NCBI GenBank assembly: GCA_036260415.1
Contig: DASZZX010000294.1
Location: 1 to 21,937, forward strand
DNA from: DASZZX01 sp036260415
GTDB taxonomy: Bacteria; Actinomycetota; Nitriliruptoria; Nitriliruptorales; JAHWKO01
Reading direction: 5' to 3'
Length of the DNA stretch: 21,937 nt
Part shown: in pieces, positions 8,478 to 15,400 of the stretch
How positions within the stretch are numbered: position 1 is the first letter of the stretch
Layout of the letters: every line of letters begins with the position of its first letter
Notes under the pieces: model-generated
The model's database searches: none
Seen by the model: only the letters and a program-made list of their open reading frames with translations
Told to the model about the DNA's origin: nothing
Program-made: the position numbers and the translations under genes

Positions 8478-9710
8478 TCAGGCGCCGTGGCGCCCACCCC
8501 GGGACAGGAACTCCCGCTCCGCGGCGGTCGGGGCGAGCGCGGCGGCGCGGTCGTACTGCTCGCGGGCTTCGTCGTGGCGTTTCACCCTGGCCAGGAGGTC
8601 CGCGCGCGTGGCGTGGTAGGGGGCGTAGCCGTCGAGGTCGAGCTGGTCGACGATCGCGAGCGCCGCGGCGGGTCCGTCGACCTCGCCGACGGCGATCGCG
8701 CGGTTGAGCGCGACAACCGGGGTGGGGGCCAGCGCGAGTAGCCGGTCGTACAGCGCGACGATCTGCGCCCAGTCGGTCTCCGCAGCGGTCCGGGCGTCGG
8801 TGTGGACGGCGTTGATCGCAGCCTGCAGCTGGTAGGGGCCGGGCTGGTCGCGGCGCAGGCAGCGACGCACGATGGCGTGCCCTTCGGCGATCTTCGCCTG
8901 GTCCCAGCGGGTGCGGTCCTGCGCCCCGAGGACGACCAGCGTCCCGTCGGCGTCGGTGCGGGCGGGGGCGCGCGCGTCGGTCAGCAGCAGCAGGGCGAGC
9001 AGCCCGGCGGCCTCCGGTTCGTCGGGCATCAGCTCGGTCAGGGTGCGGGCGAGCCGGATGGCCTGGGGTCGCAGCTCGTCACCGGCGGGGCTCGACAGCC
9101 CGGCGTTGTAGATGAGGTAGATCACCGCCAGGACCGACCGGAGCCGATCCGGCAGGTCGTGCTCCTCGGGGACCCGGTAGGGGATCCGCGCCGCCGTGAT
9201 CTTGCGCTTGGCGCGGACCAGACGCTGCGCCATCGTGGGACCACTCACGAGGAAGGCCCGCGCGACCTCCTCGGTGGTCAGCCCCCCCAGGAGCCGCAGG
9301 GTCAGCGCCACCTGGGCCTCGGGCGCCAGCGCCGGGTGGCAGCAGGTGAACAGCAGGCGCAGCAGGTCGTCGCGCACGGCGCCCACCTCCGGTGCGGTCG
9401 CGGGCTGGTCGGGGGTGAGGACCGCGACCTCGGCCAGCAGCTGGCGTCCTCGGGTGTGCCGTCGGAGGCGGTTGATCGCGCGGTTGCGGGCGGTGGTGGT
9501 GATCCACGCGCCGGGGTTGGTGGGCAGGCCCCGCTGGGGCCACGTGTCGAGGGCGACCACGAACGCCTCCTGCACCGCTTCCTCGGCGAGGTCGAGGTCG
9601 CGGAATATGCGGGTCAGCGTGGCCACGGACCGGCCGGACTCCTCGCGGAAGATCCGGCCGATCCGCGCCGCGTCGACCGCGGCCGGCCGCGGATCGCCCG
9701 CCGCGCTCAC
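8478..9710 (-). CDS. ECF42-type RNA polymerase sigma factor with C-terminal extension (DUF6596)
   Basis: Encodes 410 residues from GTG 9710, which overlaps the stop of the upstream DGPF gene by four bases (GTGA), so the two are translationally coupled. The frame is open further upstream but only inside that gene. The sigma-2 region (VATLTRIFRDLDLAEEAVQEAFVVAL) is near residues 29-54. A TTTARNRAINRLRR segment follows, then LLFTCCHPALAPEAQVALTLRLLGGLTTEEVARAFLV leading into region 4 (SGPTMAQRLVRAKRKI). The second half is a long helical, TPR-like extension (ALYDRLLALAPTPVVALNRAIAV...EAREQYDRAAALAP) characteristic of ECF42. The family normally pairs with DGPF proteins and regulates their operon without a classical membrane anti-sigma factor; that pairing is present here. 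The gene is intact. Confidence 0.93.
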   Translation of the reverse strand: MSAAGDPRPAAVDAARIGRIFREESGRSVATLTRIFRDLDLAEEAVQEAFVVALDTWPQRGLPTNPGAWITTTARNRAINRLRRHTRGRQLLAEVAVLTPDQPATAPEVGAVRDDLLRLLFTCCHPALAPEAQVALTLRLLGGLTTEEVARAFLVSGPTMAQRLVRAKRKITAARIPYRVPEEHDLPDRLRSVLAVIYLIYNAGLSSPAGDELRPQAIRLARTLTELMPDEPEAAGLLALLLLTDARAPARTDADGTLVVLGAQDRTRWDQAKIAEGHAIVRRCLRRDQPGPYQLQAAINAVHTDARTAAETDWAQIVALYDRLLALAPTPVVALNRAIAVGEVDGPAAALAIVDQLDLDGYAPYHATRADLLARVKRHDEAREQYDRAAALAPTAAEREFLSRGGRHGA

Positions 9711-10069
9711 CCCTCCGGGTAGTCGGCGAACGGGCGGACCTCGATGGGGGTGTTGACGGTCTCGGCGGTCCGCCTGGCCCACTGGAGGGCCTCGTCGAGG
9801 TCCTCGACGTCGATGACGTAGAAGCCGCCGAGGTGCTCCTTCGACTCGGCGAAGGGCCCGTCGGTGGTGAACACGTCACCGTCGGAGACGCGCACCACGG
9901 TCGCCGTCTCCGGTGGGTGCAGGCGACCGGCGAAGACCCACACCCCGGTCGATCTCATCTCCGCCTCCATCTCGAGGACCTTTCGGGTCACCTCCGCCAC
10001 CTGCTCCTCGGTCATGGGCTGGCGGACCTGACCCTCGACGCTGTGCGCGGACAGCAGGTACTGCGCCAT
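9707..10069 (-). CDS. DGPF-domain (YCII-related) protein
   Basis: Encodes 120 residues from ATG 10069 with AGGAG 6 nt upstream. The signature DGPFAESKEHLGGFYVIDV is near residues 67-85, and the rest (MAQYLLSAHSVEG..., EVRPFADYPEG) fits the YCII-related ferredoxin-like barrel usually called a DGPF protein. Its biochemical activity is not established in the family; such proteins are the conserved partners of ECF42 sigma factors. The stop codon overlaps the ECF42 start (GTGA), and an ECF42-like promoter lies upstream, which supports an autoregulated two-gene operon. Confidence 0.92.
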   Translation of the reverse strand: MAQYLLSAHSVEGQVRQPMTEEQVAEVTRKVLEMEAEMRSTGVWVFAGRLHPPETATVVRVSDGDVFTTDGPFAESKEHLGGFYVIDVEDLDEALQWARRTAETVNTPIEVRPFADYPEG

Positions 10070-10112
10070 GGTGTGCTCCTGTCCGGGCGGGCACCTCCCG
10101 CCGCACCCTAAC

Positions 10113-10139
10113 GACACATGGGATCGCCCCGGATCGACA
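10113..10139 (-). promoter_or_regulatory. Candidate ECF42 promoter of the DGPF-sigma operon
   Basis: Reverse strand TGTCGA (10139-10134) is followed after 17 nt by TGTC (10116-10113). The -35 box matches the TGTCGA reported for ECF42 regulons; the -10 differs from the reported CG(A/T)C pattern at its first base. The expected start near 10106 would give a leader of about 35 nt before the DGPF start. Confidence 0.55.
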
Positions 10140-10228
10140 GCGGCCCCGCAACCCATCCGCACCCGGCCCCTTCCCGGTGTCGAGGGTCATCGGGACCGTG
10201 TTGGCCGCGGCCGGAGGGCTCGGAGGGT

Positions 10229-10639
10229 TCAGTCAGTCTCGGCCGGACGACCCGCCATTCTGCGTACGGCTGCGTCGATGTCCTCGTGGACAGCCTTCAC
10301 CGGTTCGATGTAGAGGCGGTCCCAGGTGATGCGGTCGTCCTGTACCCCGGCGACGATCACCCCTGCGATGTCCAGGGGCTCGCCGTTCGGGCGTGTGCCG
10401 GTCCAGCGCCTCTCGGACCTCTTCTGGCCCTCTCCCTGGCAGTGACTCCGTAGGTCGGCGGAGAAGTCGGGTACCCCGGCGAAGATCGTCGACCAGTTCG
10501 TGCGGACCTGCTCGCGACCACCGAACCCGCGACCGGGATGGACCGGCTGCTCGCTCCGGTTGTCCTCGTGGAAGCAGTCGAGGAACGCTCCCAGGTCGTG
10601 CGCGTTCATCGCATCGCGCAACCGGATCGACACCGACAT
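10229..10639 (-). CDS. SnoaL-like / NTF2-fold protein
   Basis: Encodes 136 residues from ATG 10639, preceded by GGGGAGAG at a suitable distance. The frame is open to 10858 but crosses the opposite-strand antitoxin gene. The pattern fits a SnoaL-like polyketide-cyclase or nuclear-transport-factor-2 fold: a first helix (RLRDAMNAHDLGAFLDCFHED), a middle PGRGFGGREQVRTNWSTIFAGVPDFSADL, and the strands RRWTGTRPNGEPLDIAGVIVAGVQDDRITWDRLYIEPV. Residues around DLRSHCQGEGQKRSER are more polar than usual, but the frame stays consistent on both sides. The substrate is unknown. It is transcribed in the same direction as the DGPF-ECF42 operon, 159 bp upstream of it, and divergently from the toxin-antitoxin pair. 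Confidence 0.85.
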   Translation of the reverse strand: MSVSIRLRDAMNAHDLGAFLDCFHEDNRSEQPVHPGRGFGGREQVRTNWSTIFAGVPDFSADLRSHCQGEGQKRSERRWTGTRPNGEPLDIAGVIVAGVQDDRITWDRLYIEPVKAVHEDIDAAVRRMAGRPAETD

Positions 10640-10687
10640 CGAGCTCTCCCCTCGTCGAGTGGAGCGCGCATCTTCGCCCAGCACCCC

Positions 10688-10740
10688 CGGATCGGGCAGC
10701 GTTCGGCCGAGATATCGGCCGGACCCTCCCCCATCCCCCG
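10688..10740. repeat. Palindromic intergenic repeat, copy A
   Basis: First of three related ~52-bp elements. It begins CGGATCGGG and ends CTCCCCCATCCCCCG. The central stem pairs GTTCGGCCG (10701-10709) with CGGCCGGAC (10716-10724), including one G-T pair, around a 6-nt AGATAT loop. The flanks extend the pairing imperfectly to about 21 positions per arm. It lies between the start codons of the SnoaL-like gene and the antitoxin gene, so it cannot act as a terminator for either. Confidence 0.7.
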
Positions 10741-10743
10741 GGA

Positions 10744-10775
10744 CGGACCACGCCCTCGGTCCGTTATCAGATAAT
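10744..10775 (+). promoter_or_regulatory. Antitoxin operator/promoter with two adjoining palindromes
   Basis: An inverted repeat CGGACC (10744-10749) / GGTCCG (10758-10763) is followed directly by a perfect 11-bp palindrome TTATCAGATAA (10764-10774), the most AT-rich spot nearby. The palindrome overlaps GATAAT (10770-10775), a good -10 box only 6 nt before the antitoxin GTG. Phd/YefM antitoxins usually repress their own promoter through palindromes, so this is the likely operator. No -35 box is evident. Confidence 0.55.
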
Positions 10776-10781
10776 GACGCG

Positions 10782-11027
10782 GTGCCTGATATCAGCGCGA
10801 CCGAGGCATCTCGGAACTTCAGCCGGCTCCTCGACACCGTCGAGCACGACGGCACCACCTACGTGATCGTCCGACACGGTGCACCCGTCGCGCAGCTGTC
10901 GCCCGTGGCCCGCTGCAGCGGCGCCCGCCTGAAGTCGCTCTTCCGCGAGCACGTCCCCGACCCGCGCTGGCGCGAGGACCTCGACAGCATGCGGGACCTG
11001 CTCGAGGACCAGCCCCGTCGGACCTGA
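10782..11027 (+). CDS. Phd/YefM-type antitoxin of a type II toxin-antitoxin system
   Basis: Encodes 81 residues from GTG 10782. The N-terminal segment PDISATEASRNFSRLLDTVE, then TYVIVRHGAPVAQLSPV, is the DNA-binding Phd fold. The C-terminal DPRWREDLDSMRDLLEDQ is the acidic toxin-wrapping tail. No Shine-Dalgarno sequence precedes the start, and the -10 box ends 6 nt before it, so the mRNA is probably leaderless. The stop codon overlaps the presumed first codon of the PIN toxin gene (CTGA). The product should neutralise the toxin and repress the pair at the adjoining palindrome. The pairing with a PIN toxin is the usual arrangement. Confidence 0.9.
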   Translation: MPDISATEASRNFSRLLDTVEHDGTTYVIVRHGAPVAQLSPVARCSGARLKSLFREHVPDPRWREDLDSMRDLLEDQPRRT

Positions 11028-11407
11028 TCCTCGATGCGCCGGTCCTCACCGACGCCGAACGTGACCGGGTCGCGCTGGATGAACTGATCGGGGACCGCGA
11101 TGCGGTGGCGATCGCGGCGGTGACCTACGCGGAGCTGCTCCACGGCGTGGAGATGGCCCGTGGCCGCCAACGGACTCGGCGCCAGCGCTTCGTCGACGCG
11201 GTCGCATCCGAGGTCCCCATCGTCGCCTGCCACCGCCGTGTCGCCGTCGCGCATGCGGTCCTGCTCGCCCACGTGCAGCGCGCCGGACGTCTACGGGGCG
11301 CCTACGATCTGATCATCGCGGCGACCGCGGCGACCGACGGCTGGTCGGTGGTCACCGCGGATCCGCGCGGGTTCCACGGCCTCCCCGGCGTGCCCATCCG
11401 CCGCTGA
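11024..11407 (+). CDS. PIN-domain (VapC-type) toxin ribonuclease
   Basis: Read from the CTG at 11024-11026, the product has 127 residues, normal for VapC. It holds all four expected acidic residues: D4 (LILDAPVL), E37 (TYAELLHG), D95 (GAYDLIIAAT) and D113 (TADPRGF). VapC toxins are Mg-dependent RNases that cut tRNA or rRNA and are blocked by the antitoxin. The only ordinary start (GTG 11105) would remove the first Asp and the first beta strand. So either CTG is used, coupled to the antitoxin stop as CTGA, or a former ATG has mutated and the toxin is weak or dead. The segment after D4 (APVLTDAER) is less typical than the usual D-T-S. Confidence 0.78.
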   Translation: MILDAPVLTDAERDRVALDELIGDRDAVAIAAVTYAELLHGVEMARGRQRTRRQRFVDAVASEVPIVACHRRVAVAHAVLLAHVQRAGRLRGAYDLIIAATAATDGWSVVTADPRGFHGLPGVPIRR

Positions 11408-11418
11408 CCCGGCTAGCC

Positions 11419-11473
11419 ACGGATCGGGGAGGGTCCGGCCGGTATTTCGGCCGGACCTCCACGATCTCCCGGG
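11419..11473. repeat. Palindromic intergenic repeat, copy B
   Basis: Begins ACGGATCGGGGAG and ends CTCCACGATCTCCCG. The core is a perfect 10-bp stem GGTCCGGCCG (11432-11441) / CGGCCGGACC (11448-11457) with a GTATTT loop. The outer arms extend pairing to about 20 bp with one mismatch and one bulge. It starts 11 bp after the toxin stop and lies between convergent genes, so this copy could act as a bidirectional terminator. It has the same orientation as copies A and C. Confidence 0.75.
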
Positions 11474-11512
11474 GGGCGACCTGCGACCGGCCCCCCCGGC
11501 CGCCGGCAGCCC

Positions 11513-11902
11513 TCACACCTCCGGGAAGCGGTCGAACGCCACGGCGGCGGGCATGACCGTCACGGTCGCACCCGGCGCGGAGGTCCGCCGGATGCCCTCG
11601 AGGACCGCTTCCGTCGGCGACCCGAGGATCTGCATGGACATGGTGGAGAAGTCCAGGATCTCCCGCGCGGCCTCGATGTGCCGGGCGGCCTGCTGCATGT
11701 GCAACGCCATGCTGTCGGCGTCGGCATGGACCTGGACGGTAGACGCCCGGGAGCCGTCCTCGCTGAGGTGACAGGCGAAGTACAGCACCCGGGGGTTGTT
11801 GGCCTGCACCATCTGCGCGGTCCGTCGGAACCGCTCCAGGTACTCGTCGCGCCGGTCCGGCTCGATCGCGTAGGTGTTGATGAAGATGAACGGCTCGCCC
11901 AC
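11513..11902 (-). CDS. Small dimeric alpha/beta-barrel-like protein, paralogue 1
   Basis: Encodes 129 residues from GTG 11902, with AGGAGGGAG just upstream. The pattern fits a ferredoxin-like dimeric barrel of the antibiotic-biosynthesis-monooxygenase kind: strand FIFINTYAI, helix RRDEYLERFRRTAQMV, strand VLYFACHLSEDGSRASTVQVH, helix ADSMALHMQQAARHIE. No catalytic residue can be assigned. It lies 38 bp downstream of a clear paralogue on the same strand; the LSED..R.S.VQVH.D.DSM core is shared. Probably one operon. The function could be monooxygenase, ligand binding or detoxification. Confidence 0.82.
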   Translation of the reverse strand: MGEPFIFINTYAIEPDRRDEYLERFRRTAQMVQANNPRVLYFACHLSEDGSRASTVQVHADADSMALHMQQAARHIEAAREILDFSTMSMQILGSPTEAVLEGIRRTSAPGATVTVMPAAVAFDRFPEV

Positions 11903-11940
11903 GGCTCCCTCCTCGGGGCGGTCCTATGGCGACGACGCGG

Positions 11941-12327
11941 TCAGCCTGCCCTGAGCCGGGTGAACCCGGCCAGGTGCTCCGGGTTGAGGTCGAGCGGGAC
12001 CCCGAACTCGCGGATCCCCTTCAGGGTGGCCTGGTCGAGTGTCCCGAACCCCAGCGACCGCTCGGTGCCGCGTTCGAGGTAGTCGTAGGCCTTCAGGCCG
12101 TGCTCGGCGACCACGGCCTTCATCCAGAGGTCCATCGAGTCCGGGTCCGGGTGCACCTGCACGGCAGAGACCCGGGTCTGGTCCTCGCTGAGGTACAGGT
12201 GGAACGCCAGGATGTCGGGGTGCACGCGCTCGGCGAAGGCGGCGTGCTCGCGGGCGTACTGCCGGTAGTCCGCGAGCTTGCCGTCCTGCAGCCGCACGCT
12301 GAAGATGTAGACGAGCGGTGTGCTCAT
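11941..12327 (-). CDS. Small dimeric alpha/beta-barrel-like protein, paralogue 2
   Basis: Encodes 128 residues from ATG 12327 with AGGAGG (12334-12339) 6 nt upstream. Order of elements: strand LVYIFSVRL, helix KLADYRQYAREHAAFAERV, strand ILAFHLYLSEDQTRVSAVQVH, helix DSMDLWMKAVVAEHGLKAYD, and a C-terminal ATLKGIREFGVPLDLNP. It shares length, order and the LSED...VQVH core with the next gene, so the pair arose by tandem duplication. It is the first gene of the pair, 102 bp from the divergent SARP-type regulator, with the 11-bp-period repeats in between. No family member of known function is recognised. Confidence 0.84.
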   Translation of the reverse strand: MSTPLVYIFSVRLQDGKLADYRQYAREHAAFAERVHPDILAFHLYLSEDQTRVSAVQVHPDPDSMDLWMKAVVAEHGLKAYDYLERGTERSLGFGTLDQATLKGIREFGVPLDLNPEHLAGFTRLRAG

Positions 12328-12369
12328 GGTCGCCTCCTCGGTCGGGTTGCGGCACGAGGCTGCGGCCGG

Positions 12370-12391
12370 CCGCTAACGGTCCGCTAACGGC
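12370..12391. promoter_or_regulatory. Tandem direct repeats with 11-bp period; candidate SARP operator
   Basis: CCGCTAACGG occurs at 12370-12379 and again at 12381-12390, one helical turn apart. On the reverse strand this reads TTAGCGG, 4 nt, TTAGCGG. SARP regulators are known to bind direct heptamer repeats set 11 bp apart near the -35 region. The repeats lie in the 102-bp gap between the paralogue pair and the SARP-type gene, so they could serve either direction. No clear -10 box was found on either side. Confidence 0.55.
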
Positions 12392-12429
12392 AGCGCGGGC
12401 GTGAGGCACCTGGTCGGGAGGCCGTCCCC

Positions 12430-15400
12430 GTGGAGTTCCGGCTGCTGGGACCCCTGGAGGTGGTGGACGGCGACCGCCCCGTCGCGCTGCCCCGCGGTCG
12501 TGCCCGGTCGCTACTCGCGCTGCTCGCCCTGCGTCCCGGCGAGGTCCAGGCCACCGACCGGCTGATCGACGCGCTGTGGGGCGAGCACCCGCCGCCCACC
12601 GCCGCCACCGCGCTGCAGGGACACATCTCGACGCTGCGCAAGCGGCTCGAACCCGACCGCGGAGCGGGCGACGAGCCGGCGATCATCGTGACCCACCTCG
12701 CTGGCTACGTGCTCGCGGTCGGGCCGGAGCAGGTGGACGCCGCCCGGTTCCGGCGGCTGGTGGAACGGGCGCTGGCGGCGTTCGCCGTCGAGCGGGCGGA
12801 CGAGCTGCGCCAGGCCCTGGCCCTGTGGCGGGGTCCCGCGCTGGCCGACTTCGCCTACGAGCCGTTCGCCCAGACCCCGATCGCGGCGCTGGAGGAGCTG
12901 CGGGCGGTCGCCCTGGAGGCGCGGATCGGCGCCGACCTCGAGCTGGGACGGCACGCCGAGGTCGTGGCCGAAGTGGGGGAGCTCGTCGCCGAGCACCCGC
13001 TGCGCGAGGACCTGCGCGGCCACCTCATGGTGGCGCTGTACCGCTGCGGGCGTCAGACCCGGGCCCTCGAGGTCTACCGCGACGCCCGCCGTTACCTCGT
13101 CGAGGAGCTCGGGGTCGAGCCGGGCCCGCGCCTGCGCGCGCTGGACCGGGCCATCCTGGACCACGATCCCTCCCTCGACGCCCCCGTGACGGTCGGCTCA
13201 CGGCCGGACGTGGCGACCGGCCCGTGGCTGGGGGTCGACCGTCGGAACGTCACGGTCGTCGTCGTGGACGTGTCGCCCGCCGCCTCCGCGGGAGGAGGCG
13301 ATCCGGAGGTCGCCCGGCCCGTGGTCGGCCGGGCGCACGAGGCGGTCCGGGCCGCCCTGGGAGCCCACGGCGGCGCGGTGCAGGGGGTCGTCGGCGACAC
13401 CGTGGTCGCGGTGTTCGGCCTGCCGGTGGCCCACGAGGACGACGCCGGCCGCGCGCTGCGGGCTGCGGCCGAGATCCGCCGGGACCTGGCGCGCCTCAAC
13501 GGGGAGGCGGCCTCGGGGTCCGGGCTGCGGCTGTCCGCACGCCTGGGCATCAGCTCGGGGGAGGTGGTGGTCGACCCCGCCGCGGGGGCGGCGGCCAGCT
13601 CGGGTCCGCCGGTCACGCTGGCCTCGCGGCTGCAGCAGCTCGCCGACGAGGGCGAGGTGCTCCTGGACGAGGCGACCCGTCGCCTGGTGCAGCCGGTCGC
13701 GCTGCTCGAACCGGTCGCCGGCCCGGCCGGCACGCCAGCCGCGTGGCGTCTCGTCGACGTGGTCGCGCCCCCTGTCGGGCTCGCCCCGAACGACACGCCG
13801 CTCGTGGGACGCGAGCCCGAGTTGGCGGGGCTGATCGACGCCCGCGACCGCGCGATCCACGAAGGCCGGGCGCGGCTGGTCACCGTGCTGGGCGACGCGG
13901 GCATCGGCAAGTCCCGGCTGGCCCGCGCCTTCGTGGCGCAGCTCCCGGACGACGTGCGCGTGGCCGTAGGTCGGTGCCGTGCGTACGGGCGGGCCACCAC
14001 ATTCCGGCCGCTCCGCGAGATCGCGCGGGACCTGGCGGGCGGGGCCGACAGCGGGGATGTCACCGTGCCCGGGGCGGCGGGGGAGGACCCGGACGCCGCC
14101 CTGATCGCGGCGGCGGTGGGGCTCAGCGACGAGCCGGTGCAGCGCCCCGCCGAGCTGTTCGCCGCCGTCCGACGGCTCCTCGAACGGATCTCCCACGACC
14201 ACCCGCTGGTGGTGGTGGTCGAGGACGCGCACTGGGCCCAGCCCACCCTGCTCGACCTCGTCGAGTACCTCGCCGACGAGGTGCAGGGGCCCGTGCTGCT
14301 GGTGTGCCTGGCCCGACCGGAGCTGCTCGAGCAGCGGCCGCGGTGGGCGTCGGGCCTGGCCGCGGCGGCGACCGTCCAGCTCGGGCCCCTGCCGGCGCCG
14401 GAGAGCCGCCAGCTGGTCACCGCCCGGCTGGCAGGCCGGCTGCTCGCCCCCGAGACGATGGGGCAGGTCCTGGCCATGGGGCAGGGCAACCCGTTGTTCC
14501 TCGAACAGCTCCTCGCCGCGCTGCGCGAGGACCAGGAGCTGACCATCCCCCCGACGGTCCAGGCGCTGCTCACCGCCCGGCTCGACCGGCTGGGACCGGC
14601 CGAGCGCGACCTGCTGCGCTGCGCGTCGGTGATCGGGGTCGACGTCCCGCTCGACGCGCTGGCGACCCTGGTGCCCGACGGGGTACGCCCCTACCTCGAC
14701 CGGCACCTGGCCGCGCTGAGCGGGAAGGAGCTCATCCGCCCCTGGCCCCAGGCGGATGGTCGCCGCGGGTTCGACTTCGGGCACGTGCTGATCCAGCAGG
14801 CCGCCTACCGCAGCCTCACCCGCGGGACGCGGGCCGAGCTGCACGAGCGTCTCGCGGACTGGCTGGACGTCACGGGCGGCGCCGGCGGTGCGGCCGGCCG
14901 GGCCGAGGTCGAGGAGCTGGTGGGCCACCACCTCGAGCAGGCCGTCCTGCACCGGCGGGAGCTCGGACGGTCCGATGCGGGGACCGCGGCGCTGGCGGTG
15001 CGCGCCGGGGAGCTGCTCGCTGCCGCCGGGCTGCGCGCCTACGACCGCTTCGACGTGCCGGCGGCGGAGGACCTGCTGTCCCGCGCCCGGCGGCTGTTGC
15101 CGCGCGAGCACCCCGACCGGCCCGCGGTGCTGCGCCGCCTGACCGAGGCCTACCCGGTCATGGGGCGGCCGGGCGACGCCGAGGAGGCGTTCGCCGAGCG
15201 GCTGGAGCTGGCCGAGCGGGACGGCGACGAGGCGGCGCTGCGCAGCGTGCGGCTGGAGCGGCTCCGCTTCCGGCTGATCACCGGCCCGGACCCGATCCCG
15301 CTGGCGACCATCCAGCGGGAGGTCGAGGAGGCGCTGGCGGCGTTCCGTCGGGCGGGGGACGCGGTCGGCGTGTCGCAGGCCCACTACGTGCTGGCTCGGG

